Below are positions 42,838 through 52,356 of a stretch of 64,000 nucleotides of DNA, piece by piece; position 1 is the stretch's first letter, and every line of letters begins with the position of its first letter. A program made the translations under genes and the position numbers. Origin of the DNA: UBA4810 sp002479215 (lineage in GTDB: Bacteria > Desulfobacterota > Syntrophia > Syntrophales > Smithellaceae); assembly GCA_049514435.1 (NCBI GenBank), contig JBEKVB010000001.1, positions 400,341 through 464,340 on the forward strand, in the 5' to 3' direction. The notes beneath the pieces are model-generated. The model was not told the DNA's origin. It made no database searches and was given only the letters and a program-made list of their open reading frames with translations.

Positions 42838-45018
42838 TTAACTTACGCCATCCAGTATCTCTCGTACTTTCTGAAGCAACTTATTTATTTGAAAAGGTTT
42901 CCCAATGTATCCCGCTGCGCCCGTCTCCAGGATTTTCTTCACTTGGCCATTCATTGAGTAACCGCTGGCGATGAGAACTTTTGCGAGCGGACTGTTTTCC
43001 CGTATCCATTGCAGACATTTATGTCCGCCCATGCCAGGCATTCCCAGATCAAGGATAACCAGCGCGATTTTTTCCTCGGTTCGACCTAGTACTTCAATAG
43101 CTTCTTCCCCGCTGGCGCCGGTAAAGACCCGGTACCCGAACCGTCTCAGAATGGCCGATGCGAACGTTCTGATGGCTTCTTCATCGTCCACGAGCAGGAT
43201 GGTCTCTGTTCCACCCCTGGGCAGATCGCCTTCGGTCTTTTTCTCTTCGGGCACCGCCTGACGTTCAGCAACCGGCAGATAGAGTTTGAAGGTCGTTCCC
43301 TGATCTACCTCGCTGTAGCAGGAGATGTAGCCTCCGTAGCTCTTTACGATACCGTATACGGAGGCAAGCCCCAGGCCCGTTCCTTTGCCGAATTCCTTCG
43401 TGGTAAAAAACGGCTCGAAGATGTGCTCTACTATATCCTTATCCATCCCCTCTCCCGTATCGGAGACGGACAGGAGAACATACTCCCCGGCACGTGCACC
43501 AACATGGCTATCCAGATAATCATCGGTAAGCGTGACGTTTGCGGTTTCTATCACCAGTGTCCCTCCATCCGGCATAGCATCGGCGGCGTTGGTTCCGAGG
43601 TTCAGCAGAACCTGTTCGATCTGTACCGGGTCGGCGTTAACAGGTGCCAACTCTCTTTCGAGATGGAGATTGATATCGATCATCTTCGGCAACGTTCTTT
43701 CGAGGATTTTTCTGAGGCTGATGATCTCCTTGTTGAGGTCGAGAACGACGGTTTTGGATTCGGCCTTACGGCTGAATGGGTGAAGCAGCCGGACGAGTTG
43801 CGCGGCATGTTCACCCGCTTTTTTTATCTCCCCGAGTTGCACATAATCCGGATCGGTCTCGCTTTTTTCCAACATCAACAATTGGGTATAACCGTTGATC
43901 ACATGCAATATATTATTGAAATCATGTGCTATACCGCCGGCAAGAATACCTATCGCCTCCATTTTTTGGGCCCGCTGCAGTTGTCGTTCGGTTGCTTTCA
44001 ACGCCGTGACATCCCTGGTTACCGACAGAACGTGAGGGGCGCCGAGGTAATCAAAAAGACCGGCGGACATGAGCCCCGTCTTGACGATACCGCCTTTGGC
44101 CACGAGGCGGACCTCCATATTGTTCACGACGCCCTTGGCTTTCAGTTCTTGAACCAATGTTTGTCTGTCCTCGGGGTCGTCCCAAATCTTCAAATCCTCA
44201 ATGGTGCGCCCGATCACCGCATCCCTGTCATACCCGAACATTGTCGTGAATCCGTCATTGATATCGACATACCTGTCGTCAGCGAGCCCGCTGATGGCGA
44301 TCGAATCGGGACTCGTACGAAAAGCGGCCCGAAATCGCTCCTCGCTTTGCCGGAGGCTTTTACTCATCTCCAGCTCTTTTGACAAGGCCCTTTGAAGGCC
44401 GCTGAGCATCATCGCCGTCGTCAGGGTGACAAACGTGTTCAGGAGAATGAAATTCAGCGATATCACCAGCCACCGCTCGATGGCGTTCGTCGGATCGACG
44501 ATCCACTTCGGCTGGCCGAAGGCGATGAACAGGGCAACGGCCGACAGGGCAACGAAATTCATCATCAGGGCAAAAAACGACGCCCTCAGCCCGATGAGCG
44601 CCCCCACCATGACCGATGCGCCAAAAAGCCAGATGTAGCCGGCTCCCACGCTTCCCAGCATGAACAGGAGTCCGACACCCAATAGATAGAGTACCAGACA
44701 GCCGGACCAGGCGCGGATATTCAACGGGATACGACGACCAAAAAGGATGGCGACCGCCATTCCATAGGCGAACACATCCAGGATGATGACGTCCAACCGC
44801 CCCTCGACATAAGCGAGAAGGAGGGATGGAATCAAAACGGCTGGTCCTAGAACGGCGGCGATGAAGCAGGTAGCGAACAATATCCGCTCGCGCCAGAGGG
44901 TAAGCATGTCGCTGCTCCATACATAGGAAGGCAGAAAGCGCTTTTCCAGGGCGGAGAACCAACGGAGGAATATCCTGCCGGGATCCGTGAAGAACCTGTC
45001 AAATCGTCCTTGGCGCAT
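42838..45018 (-). CDS. Hybrid histidine kinase with membrane sensor, PAS and receiver domains
   Basis: A 726-residue sensor. Residues 45-205 hold about six membrane segments of a putative sensory domain. A PAS domain follows (about 225-345). The dimerisation domain has the phospho-accepting His365 (GILAGGIAHDFNNIL). The ATPase domain shows NLGTNAADAMPDGG, DTGEGMD and the GKGTGLGLASVYG lid, and is complete. The receiver domain has Asp611-Asp612 (LLVDDEEAI) and the phospho-accepting Asp657 (LVILDLGMPGMGG). There is no output domain, so signal must pass on through a separate protein. A family C promoter lies about 50 bp upstream of the ATG. Confidence 0.93.
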   Translation of the reverse strand: MRQGRFDRFFTDPGRIFLRWFSALEKRFLPSYVWSSDMLTLWRERILFATCFIAAVLGPAVLIPSLLLAYVEGRLDVIILDVFAYGMAVAILFGRRIPLNIRAWSGCLVLYLLGVGLLFMLGSVGAGYIWLFGASVMVGALIGLRASFFALMMNFVALSAVALFIAFGQPKWIVDPTNAIERWLVISLNFILLNTFVTLTTAMMLSGLQRALSKELEMSKSLRQSEERFRAAFRTSPDSIAISGLADDRYVDINDGFTTMFGYDRDAVIGRTIEDLKIWDDPEDRQTLVQELKAKGVVNNMEVRLVAKGGIVKTGLMSAGLFDYLGAPHVLSVTRDVTALKATERQLQRAQKMEAIGILAGGIAHDFNNILHVINGYTQLLMLEKSETDPDYVQLGEIKKAGEHAAQLVRLLHPFSRKAESKTVVLDLNKEIISLRKILERTLPKMIDINLHLERELAPVNADPVQIEQVLLNLGTNAADAMPDGGTLVIETANVTLTDDYLDSHVGARAGEYVLLSVSDTGEGMDKDIVEHIFEPFFTTKEFGKGTGLGLASVYGIVKSYGGYISCYSEVDQGTTFKLYLPVAERQAVPEEKKTEGDLPRGGTETILLVDDEEAIRTFASAILRRFGYRVFTGASGEEAIEVLGRTEEKIALVILDLGMPGMGGHKCLQWIRENSPLAKVLIASGYSMNGQVKKILETGAAGYIGKPFQINKLLQKVREILDGVS

Positions 45019-45064
45019 ATACTCCTAAAAGCCGTTTGATAAGAACTTCCTTTTTCACGATGGG

Positions 45065-45131
45065 AGTATATGAACAAGGATCTTGTATGTCAATGAAATA
45101 TAGACCGCAAAATGCGGGGTGTGGTATCGAT
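45065..45131 (-). promoter_or_regulatory. Family C promoter module, copy 7 (hybrid kinase)
   Basis: TTGACA (45093-45088), 17-bp spacer, TATACT (45070-45065). The dyad CCGCATTTTGCGG (45117-45105) is perfect and differs from CCACATTTTGTGG of copy 8 by one compensating change in each arm, 11 bp upstream of the -35. The strongest copy. Confidence 0.85.
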
Positions 45132-45144
45132 GTTTGTCGTCGGG

Positions 45145-45512
45145 TGTAAATTCGGTAGCGAGCGCATTCTCCATAGCTTGCTGTGGAGTAAGCGAGCAAA
45201 TACTGAATAATATTGTTCCTTAAGAATCGAAGATTCTCTGCGGCTTGCCGCGGAGAGCTTCAATTGTGTTTATTCGTGAACCTCCAATTCCGAAAGCGAA
45301 GCTTATAACCTAATAACCTGAAGGTCACGCGAGGTCACACGTCGAAATTGGTAAGTTGAATTAATGAAACTCAGATATTACAAGCGCGGTGCGGTAATAT
45401 CTGCAAGTTGAATTAATCCCGCGTGTGAAGCTTAGCAGGGCAATATAAAGATCCCGCTAGGCGGAGGGAATACCCCAGAGCTTGCTTTGGTGGTTCATGC
45501 CCGTGATTACGG
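45145..45512. repeat. Long composite family B repeat upstream of the kinase promoter
   Basis: The first ~130 bp match 37470-37608. The rest contains family B blocks: cctccaattccgaaagcg, taacctgaaggtcacgcg, atgaaactcagatatta, ggcggagggaatacccc and ggttcatgcccgtgatta. No gene is seen between 45019 and 45625 other than these repeats. The remainder, 45513-45625, shows no recognisable feature. Confidence 0.8.
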
Positions 45513-45625
45513 ATTGAAGTCCTGCATTTTCGTGAAGGTTAGCGTTTTGTTGCTTTCAGGAAGAAGTTAATGACCTTTTATTTTTCTCTGAATTCCGGTT
45601 TTTACCGAAATGACTGACGATGAAA

Positions 45626-47620
45626 CTAACCCATCTCCAGAAGAATTTTGTTTAGCTCTTTTAGCTCGTCACGCAGTTCGGCGGCTCTTTCAAATTCCAT
45701 ATTTTTTGCCGCTTGTTTCATTTCTTTCGTAAGCTTGGCAATCAACGCCGGCAAATCTTCCTCTGTAGCTGGAGTAATCTTGCTCTTCGGCGCTATCGGC
45801 ACCGTCATATAGTCAGCTTCATAAATTGAACTTAAAACATTGCTGATCGACTTTTTAATTGATTCCGGTGTTATATCATTTTCTTCATTATATTTATGCT
45901 GAATAATCCGGCGCCTTTTTGTTTCATCAAGACAGGCCTGAATGGACTTGGTAACTACGTCGGCATACATAATAACTTTTCCGGCAATATTACGCGCGGC
46001 GCGTCCGCTGGTCTGAATAAGCGCCCGCTCCGAGCGCAAAAATCCTTCTTTGTCGGCATCAAGAATCGCTACCAGCGATACTTCGGGAATGTCCAATCCT
46101 TCACGCAACAGGTTCACTCCGATAAGAACATCGAATTCCCCCAGGCGCAAGTCTCGGATAATTTCCACCCTCTCCAATGTATGTATATCGGAATGAAGAT
46201 AGCGCACTCTAATATCCAGGCCTGCGTAGTAATCAGTTAAATTTTCCGCCATTCTTTTGGTTAGAGTTGTTACCAGCACACGTTCATTCTTTTTAATTCT
46301 CAGTCTGATTTCTTCGAGCAAATCGTCAACCTGATGCTTTGCCGGTTTTACTTCAATTTCCGGGTCCATCAGCCCTGTTGGACGAATGATTTGCTCCACT
46401 CTTTTACCATGCGTTTTTTGCAATTCATAAGCAGCTGGAGTTGCTGAAATATATAGTCTTTGATTGGCCAATGCCTCATATTCGTCAAAACGCAAGGGGC
46501 GGTTATCCAGCGCGGAAGGCAGGCGAAAACCATATTTCACCAGAGTTTCTTTGCGTGATCTGTCGCCCCTAGACATTCCTGCTAACTGCGGCAATGTGGC
46601 GTGGCTTTCATCGATAATGATAAGGGCGTCCTGAGGTAAATATTCCATCAGAGTCGGCGGAGGTTCGCCGGGCTTGCGTCCGGTAAGGTGCCGGGAATAA
46701 TTTTCTATCCCCTGGCAGTAGCCCATCTCTTCCATCATTTCCAGATCAAAATTAGTACGCTGTTCCAGACGTTGCGCCTCCAGTAACTTATTTTGTTCTT
46801 TATATTCGGCCAGCGTCTGCGCCAGTTCCGCGCAAATATCAGCAGTCGCCCTTTTCAGATTATCGCGAGTTGTAACATAGTGGCTGCCTGGATAAATTGC
46901 CGTTTTGTTAACGGCTCCTAATTTCTTGCCGCGCAATGGATCAATAAGTGTCATTGATTCTATCGTGTCACCGAAAAATTCTACCCGCAGCGCCTGCTCG
47001 TTTTCATAAGGAGGAAATATTTCCACTACGTCACCGCGCACGCGAAAAGTGCCGCGATGGAAATCAATGTCATTGCGCTCATATTGAATTTCCACCAGCC
47101 GCTTTAAAACTTCTTCGCGCGGAAATTCCATACCCGCTTCCAACTGCACAAGCATTCCCAAATAAGCTTCGGGTGATCCCAATCCATAAATGCAGGATAC
47201 GCTGGCCACAATAATTACATCACGCCGGGTTAAAAGCGAATGTGTTGCCGAATGACGCAGCTTGTCGATCTCCTCATTGATGGCCGAATCTTTTTCTATA
47301 TATGTATCCGTTCTGGGCAAGTATGCTTCCGGCTGGTAGTAATCGTAATAACTGACAAAATACTCCACGGCATTTTCCGGAAAGAGGCCTTTGAATTCCT
47401 CATACAATTGCGCGGCCAGAGTTTTATTATGCGCAATAATCAACGCCGGTCTTTGCACGGAGCAAATAACATTGGCAATCGTAAAAGTTTTACCCGAACC
47501 GGTCACACCCAAAAGAACCTGATGTTCTTTTCCCTTTTCTAAACCTTTTACTAAATTTGAAATTGCCTGCGGCTGGTCTCCTGCCGGGACAAAATCAGTT
47601 ATCATTGAAAATTTTTCCAT
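45626..47620 (-). CDS. uvrB: Excinuclease ABC subunit B
   Basis: The damage-verifying helicase of nucleotide excision repair. The 664 residues show Walker A GVTGSGKTFT, the beta-hairpin region VSYYDYYQPEAYLPRTDTYI, the Walker B/DEAD-type IIDESHATLPQLAGM, helicase motif VI LIQTSGRAARNIAG and a C-terminal UVR motif (EMKQAAKNMEFERAAELRDE) that binds UvrC. All key motifs are intact. uvrC is at 13436-15274. A short fragment of the UVR coding sequence recurs at 40214-40251. Confidence 0.97.
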   Translation of the reverse strand: MEKFSMITDFVPAGDQPQAISNLVKGLEKGKEHQVLLGVTGSGKTFTIANVICSVQRPALIIAHNKTLAAQLYEEFKGLFPENAVEYFVSYYDYYQPEAYLPRTDTYIEKDSAINEEIDKLRHSATHSLLTRRDVIIVASVSCIYGLGSPEAYLGMLVQLEAGMEFPREEVLKRLVEIQYERNDIDFHRGTFRVRGDVVEIFPPYENEQALRVEFFGDTIESMTLIDPLRGKKLGAVNKTAIYPGSHYVTTRDNLKRATADICAELAQTLAEYKEQNKLLEAQRLEQRTNFDLEMMEEMGYCQGIENYSRHLTGRKPGEPPPTLMEYLPQDALIIIDESHATLPQLAGMSRGDRSRKETLVKYGFRLPSALDNRPLRFDEYEALANQRLYISATPAAYELQKTHGKRVEQIIRPTGLMDPEIEVKPAKHQVDDLLEEIRLRIKKNERVLVTTLTKRMAENLTDYYAGLDIRVRYLHSDIHTLERVEIIRDLRLGEFDVLIGVNLLREGLDIPEVSLVAILDADKEGFLRSERALIQTSGRAARNIAGKVIMYADVVTKSIQACLDETKRRRIIQHKYNEENDITPESIKKSISNVLSSIYEADYMTVPIAPKSKITPATEEDLPALIAKLTKEMKQAAKNMEFERAAELRDELKELNKILLEMG

Positions 47621-47650
47621 ACTGTCGCCTTTAGCTGTCAGTTTTCAATC

Positions 47651-49744
47651 TTATAAGAATAACACCGGCTCCCGCAATATCGCATCCCTCGCCCGATAAG
47701 CACAAGCGGCGGCTTGAGGATGCGTATCCTTAAGGGCAGTTATTTGTCTTAGATTATCCGCCGTGCGCAAAATCAGTGTAGCCATATCTCCTTCAGTTAT
47801 TCCCGTCGCCTTTATCACATTTTCCCAACTGCGTCCCTGCGCCCAGTAATACATGGCCACTCCTGCCGCCGGATAAAGTTTTGCCGTTATAAACGAGGCT
47901 GCCTGCAAACGGCGTGAGAGCGGCCGGATTACCAGCATTACCTTCCTTAAAGCATGAATAAGTTTTGGCGGCAGGTCTTTTGCAGTCAGCCTGATTTCAG
48001 CATCACGGTCATAGGCAAAAAAAGCGACAATAGCCGCCAGAATTTTTTCGTCTTCTTCGGGAAAAGCCCCCTCGCGCAAACATTGCGCTATAAGCAGAGG
48101 ATGATCGAGCCGTAATCGCGCCGCCCAATGGCCATCGTCGGTTAGTTGACTTGATTCATTTATAAAGCCTTCATCTTGTAAAAATTTCATATGGCGGTAA
48201 AAATCTTCCCAAAGCGACTTGGCCGCTGAAAAAGATGCTTGCCGGTCTCGTTTACTTTGCTGATAAGCGGCCAGAGATCTTTCAAAAATACCGCGAATAT
48301 CGGAAAGTGTCTGAGATAACAGTAAATTTAACACCATCGCAAAATCGTTTTTCAACTGGCTTAAAATATCTTCCGGCATTCTGAACAGCAAACGGCGGAC
48401 ATGCCTTAAATCCATAAATTTACCGCTTATGGGCAGCATAAAACCGATATTGTCCTGACCGCGACGCCCCGCTCTGCCCGTCATTTGCCGAAATTCAGTT
48501 GCCGAAAGAGGATGAAAATCATGTCCATTAAATAAATCCGAATTGAAAAGAACTATCGTGCGCGCCGGGAAATTTACTCCAGCAGCTATCGTGGTAGTCG
48601 CGAAGATCACTCGCAGATGTCCTTTATTCATCATTTCTTCGACCAACAGCTTCCATGCGGGTAATTGACCGCCGTGATGAGCGGCAATACCAAACGACTG
48701 GAGAGTCTTTAATTGCCTATGATTTTGTAATGCAGGGAAACGTTCCAACATTTTCCGCAGTGAATCGCTGAATTCTGCAGTATGCGACATAGGTGGGATT
48801 ACCGCGCTTGTTGTTAACGCGGCATCGCATTCCGCTCGCGATTTCAAAAAAAAGATAGTCGGTAAAAGGTCGAATCGCTCCAATATTCTGATAATGCCCC
48901 CATAATCGGGCATCCGCTTTCGGGTAAAGCCGCCGGTATTATTTTTTTTCATAAATTCTGTAACCGGTAATGAAATCTTTTTCCCTTCCAAAAAAGGCAA
49001 TAGTCTGCCGGAAGGATGCAAAAAAAGAGGATATAGAGGAACGGGGCGTTTTTCTTCCTTAATGACCACGCATTGTTTTCTACGGATAGTTTCGAGCCAT
49101 TGCGCGATTTCCTCTCCATTGCCGATTGTTGCCGACAAAAGCAATAAATTTATCCGTACCGGAAGGTAAGTCATTACTTCTTCCCAAACGACGCCGCGGT
49201 CAACATCACCCAGAAAATGAGCCTCATCCAGGATGACCAAATCGCAATTTAAGTCATACCCATGATGCATGGCATCGTAGAGCTGGTTGCGTAAAATTTC
49301 CGTAGTGCCGACAATAATCGGCGCCTCGGTATTTTCTTTGGTATCACCGGTGATGATACCCACATTTTCCTGGTCAAAATGAAGGGCGAATTCCACCCAC
49401 TTGGAATTGGAAAGCGCCTTCAGCGGTGAGGCATACCAGGCACGGCCTCCCTTTTTCAGCACAGATAAAATTGCTTCCCGGGCGATCCATGTTTTACCGG
49501 AACCAGTGGGCGCAATGACCAGACAATCTGTTTTTTTTATAGCTTCCAGCGCTTTTATCTGAAACTCATCGGGAATAAATGAAGTTGGATGAGGCTTCCC
49601 TATTTGCGCCAGTACACTTTTTAAATCCGGAGATATTTCGGGTTTATAATATGCTGAGTATTCTTTTCTTTTGAATTTATTACTGCTAGCAGAAGAGCGT
49701 TTAGCCTTAAAGGGCCTTTTATTAAAAATAATCTTTGGTCGCAT
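47651..49744 (-). CDS. Ski2-like DEAD/DEAH-box helicase
   Basis: A 697-residue superfamily 2 helicase. Motif I is VIAPTGSGKTWIA, motif II is LVILDEAHFLGD (DEAH), motif III is LLSATI, and motif VI is QMTGRAGRRGQD. The GRRGQD ending places it with Ski2/Mtr4-type RNA helicases, and the C-terminal ~250 residues are helical as in that group. The substrate, RNA or DNA, is not certain in bacteria. It is 30 bp downstream of uvrB in reading order reversed, both on the minus strand, and probably co-transcribed with it. It is divergent from the MFS gene. Confidence 0.9.
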   Translation of the reverse strand: MRPKIIFNKRPFKAKRSSASSNKFKRKEYSAYYKPEISPDLKSVLAQIGKPHPTSFIPDEFQIKALEAIKKTDCLVIAPTGSGKTWIAREAILSVLKKGGRAWYASPLKALSNSKWVEFALHFDQENVGIITGDTKENTEAPIIVGTTEILRNQLYDAMHHGYDLNCDLVILDEAHFLGDVDRGVVWEEVMTYLPVRINLLLLSATIGNGEEIAQWLETIRRKQCVVIKEEKRPVPLYPLFLHPSGRLLPFLEGKKISLPVTEFMKKNNTGGFTRKRMPDYGGIIRILERFDLLPTIFFLKSRAECDAALTTSAVIPPMSHTAEFSDSLRKMLERFPALQNHRQLKTLQSFGIAAHHGGQLPAWKLLVEEMMNKGHLRVIFATTTIAAGVNFPARTIVLFNSDLFNGHDFHPLSATEFRQMTGRAGRRGQDNIGFMLPISGKFMDLRHVRRLLFRMPEDILSQLKNDFAMVLNLLLSQTLSDIRGIFERSLAAYQQSKRDRQASFSAAKSLWEDFYRHMKFLQDEGFINESSQLTDDGHWAARLRLDHPLLIAQCLREGAFPEEDEKILAAIVAFFAYDRDAEIRLTAKDLPPKLIHALRKVMLVIRPLSRRLQAASFITAKLYPAAGVAMYYWAQGRSWENVIKATGITEGDMATLILRTADNLRQITALKDTHPQAAACAYRARDAILREPVLFL

Positions 49745-49774
49745 TATAAATATATTTTACCACAAACCGATTTA

Positions 49775-51055
49775 ATGGTAAAGGAACCAGCCTGGGTTAT
49801 GCAAAAAAAAGAAAAAATATTTTGGGGCTGGTATATCGTCGCGGGTGCTTTTTTGGTAATGGCAGTCAATTACGGCACCCGCTATTGTTTTGGTGTTTTC
49901 GTCAAGCCAATATCGGATGAACATGGCTGGTCGCGTTCGGTAATTTCTCTGGCCGCGACAATCAACATGATGGTTTATTCTATAGGAGCCATTTTCGTCG
50001 GCCGCATGCTGGATCGAATCGCCCCCCTCTGGATTATGACCATAGGCGCCATAATTGCCGCGGCGGGATATATTTTAACCGGTTTCATTGACACCCCTTT
50101 CAGTTTCTATCTTACATACGGTCTGCTCGTCGGTTTGGGCGCGGCCGGAATGGGCGTTGTTGTCTGCAGTTCGTCGGTCGGCAAATGGTTCATTAAAATG
50201 CGCGGCGTTGCTCTCGGCATTGCCACAATGGGAATAAGTTTCGGAACTATGACACTTACACCTCTGACGGGTTATCTTTGTGAATATTTCAGCTGGAGAA
50301 TAGGCCTGTTTGTTCTAGGAATCATAACATTCGTTGTCGGAATCGCCGTTTCTCAAACACTGATGCACAAAACCCAGCCCGAAGCATACGGTCTTCTTCC
50401 CGATGGAGATAAAATAGCTCTGCCTGTTCAATTATCAAATTTACCGGTAATCAATAGAGTTTCCTCGGCAGTTGTTTTTCGCGATATACGATTTTGGACA
50501 TTAGCTATATGCCATGGCTTGATTATTATGGTCGTAATGTCTGTCTTTGTTCATCAAGTAGCTTATGCAATGGATAATAATATTGAAAATATAACTGCGG
50601 CAACATCCCTTGCTGCAGTAAGTATGACCGGATTTTTTGGCCAGTTTTTCTTCGGCTGGTTAAGTGACCGTATGCATGACCCGAAATATGCTTATTTTCT
50701 GGGTATATTATTTCTGCTTACCGGCATGATTCTGCTTTTTTACGCTCACAGTGTCACTACCCTCTATCTTTATGCTATTATCTATGGATTTGGTTACGGT
50801 TCTCTTGCCCCCATTTTGCCGATAATTGTCGCCGACCGCTTCGGCAGGCATGTTTTGGGATCGATTTATGGATTACTTACATTTTTTATCGGCATCGGAG
50901 GAAGCATAGGTCCTATTTTGGGTGGCATTATTTATGATAAACTTGGATCATACCAATATCTATGGGGAATTAACATTGCGATATTAGCAGGAATATCACT
51001 AATTATTCTGAACTTAAAAAAAGGCAACCAATTTAAGGCCGGTTCCAGCGATTAA
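49775..51055 (+). CDS. MFS transporter (OFA-like)
   Basis: A 426-residue permease with 12 predicted membrane segments. It begins with the WGWYIVAGAFLVMAVNYGTR helix and has the loop DEHGWSRSVISLA, both typical of the oxalate/formate antiporter-like group of the major facilitator superfamily. The cytoplasmic loop motif after helix 8 is WLSDRMHDPK. An ATG at 49799 is an alternative start; AAAGGA lies before it. The substrate is probably a carboxylate but is not shown. The start region is only 30 bp from the divergent helicase gene. Confidence 0.9.
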   Translation: MVKEPAWVMQKKEKIFWGWYIVAGAFLVMAVNYGTRYCFGVFVKPISDEHGWSRSVISLAATINMMVYSIGAIFVGRMLDRIAPLWIMTIGAIIAAAGYILTGFIDTPFSFYLTYGLLVGLGAAGMGVVVCSSSVGKWFIKMRGVALGIATMGISFGTMTLTPLTGYLCEYFSWRIGLFVLGIITFVVGIAVSQTLMHKTQPEAYGLLPDGDKIALPVQLSNLPVINRVSSAVVFRDIRFWTLAICHGLIIMVVMSVFVHQVAYAMDNNIENITAATSLAAVSMTGFFGQFFFGWLSDRMHDPKYAYFLGILFLLTGMILLFYAHSVTTLYLYAIIYGFGYGSLAPILPIIVADRFGRHVLGSIYGLLTFFIGIGGSIGPILGGIIYDKLGSYQYLWGINIAILAGISLIILNLKKGNQFKAGSSD

Positions 51056-51277
51056 ATGTATTATTCATTTTTTTAAAGCATTGAACGTTTCTTTCAACAT
51101 TTATGTACGCTGCAAACTTCTTTATTAAGAGAGCCTTAAAGATAAAAAATATATTTTTCATTTAAATATTAAATACTTAAAAAATATATTCGCCACTAAC
51201 GGTTTTTGGCACGCTTATTTCATAATCATAATTAAAAGAAGATTTTTAAAGTAGGATACCAAGGAGGACTAGTGGTT

Positions 51278-51553
51278 ATGAAAAAAATGATACAAACAAC
51301 ACTTTTAGCGGCTTTTGTAATTTTGACGACAGCGTCTTTTAGCTATGCCCAATTCAGCGTTACCGGAAATAATGGTTTCCCTTTCTTCCATCTGGGCTGT
51401 TTAATTATCGGCGGACTGATAATTGTTTCACTAAAAAGAAAATATACCAGATTATACATGAGCGAAGCTATTGGGTCATTTGCCCTGTATACTGTTTTGG
51501 TCGCTCTTTTTACCGCACCAGTGGTAGACGCTTTGAAAACTTTAATTAATTAA
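51278..51553 (+). CDS. Small membrane protein of unknown function
   Basis: AAGGAGG at 51261-51267 precedes a GTG at 51272 and an ATG at 51278; the ATG gives 91 residues. A signal-like N-terminus (QTTLLAAFVILTTASFSYA) is followed by two further hydrophobic segments (FHLGCLIIGGLIIVSL and FALYTVLVALFTAPVVDAL). A predicted terminator follows at once, so this is a single-gene transcript. No family recognised. It may be an accessory to the upstream transporter, but the 220-bp gap argues against an operon. Confidence 0.75.
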   Translation: MKKMIQTTLLAAFVILTTASFSYAQFSVTGNNGFPFFHLGCLIIGGLIIVSLKRKYTRLYMSEAIGSFALYTVLVALFTAPVVDALKTLIN

Positions 51554-51579
51554 CCCTTCTCCTTCTAAGCTATAACCGT

Positions 51580-51611
51580 AAAAACCCCGTGCAATCTCTG
51601 GCGGGGTTTTT
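51580..51611 (+). terminator. Intrinsic terminator after the small membrane protein gene
   Basis: AAAAACCCCG (51580-51589) pairs with CGGGGTTTTT (51602-51611) around a 12-nt loop. Confidence 0.9.
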
Positions 51612-51614
51612 ATT

Positions 51615-51790
51615 AATAAGACTCCAATTCCGAAAGCGAAGCGTATCGGAATTGATAAGTCGAATTAATGAAACTCAAATATTACAAACGCAGTGCCGTA
51701 ATATTTGTTAGTTGAAATATCCCGACGCAGGCGGAGGATATCGCAGATATCCGTGGTATCCCGCAAAGCGAAGCGACGCGGGATTAGTGA
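51615..51790. repeat. Family B composite repeat
   Basis: Contains actccaattccgaaagcg, gtatcggaattgataagtcg, atgaaactcaaatattac, gacgcaggcggaggat and aagcgaagcgacgcggga. Related to 45280-45440. It lies between two convergent transcription units. Confidence 0.75.
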
Positions 51791-51826
51791 CATCATTTAT
51801 AGTGATTTAAGTCATTCAGAATGTTT

Positions 51827-52351
51827 TTATGAATCAGCATCAACCAGTGTGGTCAAGCGCACAGATACGGATTGGGCTAGCTTTTGTAAAAGACTGGTTT
51901 CCATGTCCGGCGTATAACGATTATGGTAAGCATCACCATTATTCCAACTTCCTACAATTTCATCGCGAAATTTGAACGGCACTATCGCTAAAGACCTAAC
52001 AAAATATTTGTTGTTTGAAGGCAATAATTTGTAAAAAGGCGGCAAATCTTTATTGGCCAGAACCGGTTTCAAGCCGGCAGGAAGAATCTCGCGAAACAAC
52101 TCCGGCGTTATTATATTAAGCCTATTTTTTAAAATATCTGAAGATTTTATTGCCGTAACAATGGGCGCGACACTTTCCGTATTCAATAAAGTAAGCCAGA
52201 CAAAAGGGACTCTAAATTCCTTTTCGATTCCCGCAAACAGAGTTTCAAACAGCCCCATGACATCTTTTGCATCGTTGAGGCTTGCTTCAATTTTATCGAA
52301 GCGAGCGGCAATTTCTTCATTGATCCGTTGAACATCTTCCTTTTTATCCAT
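51827..52351 (-). CDS. DUF484/GAF-like protein
   Basis: A 174-residue soluble protein. A coiled coil at the N-terminus is followed by a GAF-like domain: LFETLFAGIEKEFRVPFVWL, SLAIVPFKFRDEIVGSWNNG and a final helix LQKLAQSVSVRLTTL. This layout is that of the DUF484 family, of unknown function. The ATG at 52351 with AAAGG 8 nt upstream is preferred to the GTG at 52360, which overlaps the stop of the exonuclease gene. The two genes are co-transcribed. Confidence 0.8.
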   Translation of the reverse strand: MDKKEDVQRINEEIAARFDKIEASLNDAKDVMGLFETLFAGIEKEFRVPFVWLTLLNTESVAPIVTAIKSSDILKNRLNIITPELFREILPAGLKPVLANKDLPPFYKLLPSNNKYFVRSLAIVPFKFRDEIVGSWNNGDAYHNRYTPDMETSLLQKLAQSVSVRLTTLVDADS

Positions 52352-52356
52352 TTCTG

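Noticed and set aside
43423..44382. 319-codon frame antisense to the hybrid kinase
   Set aside because: It is opposite a gene with complete conserved motifs and shows no recognisable domain; long antisense frames arise in GC-rich coding DNA.
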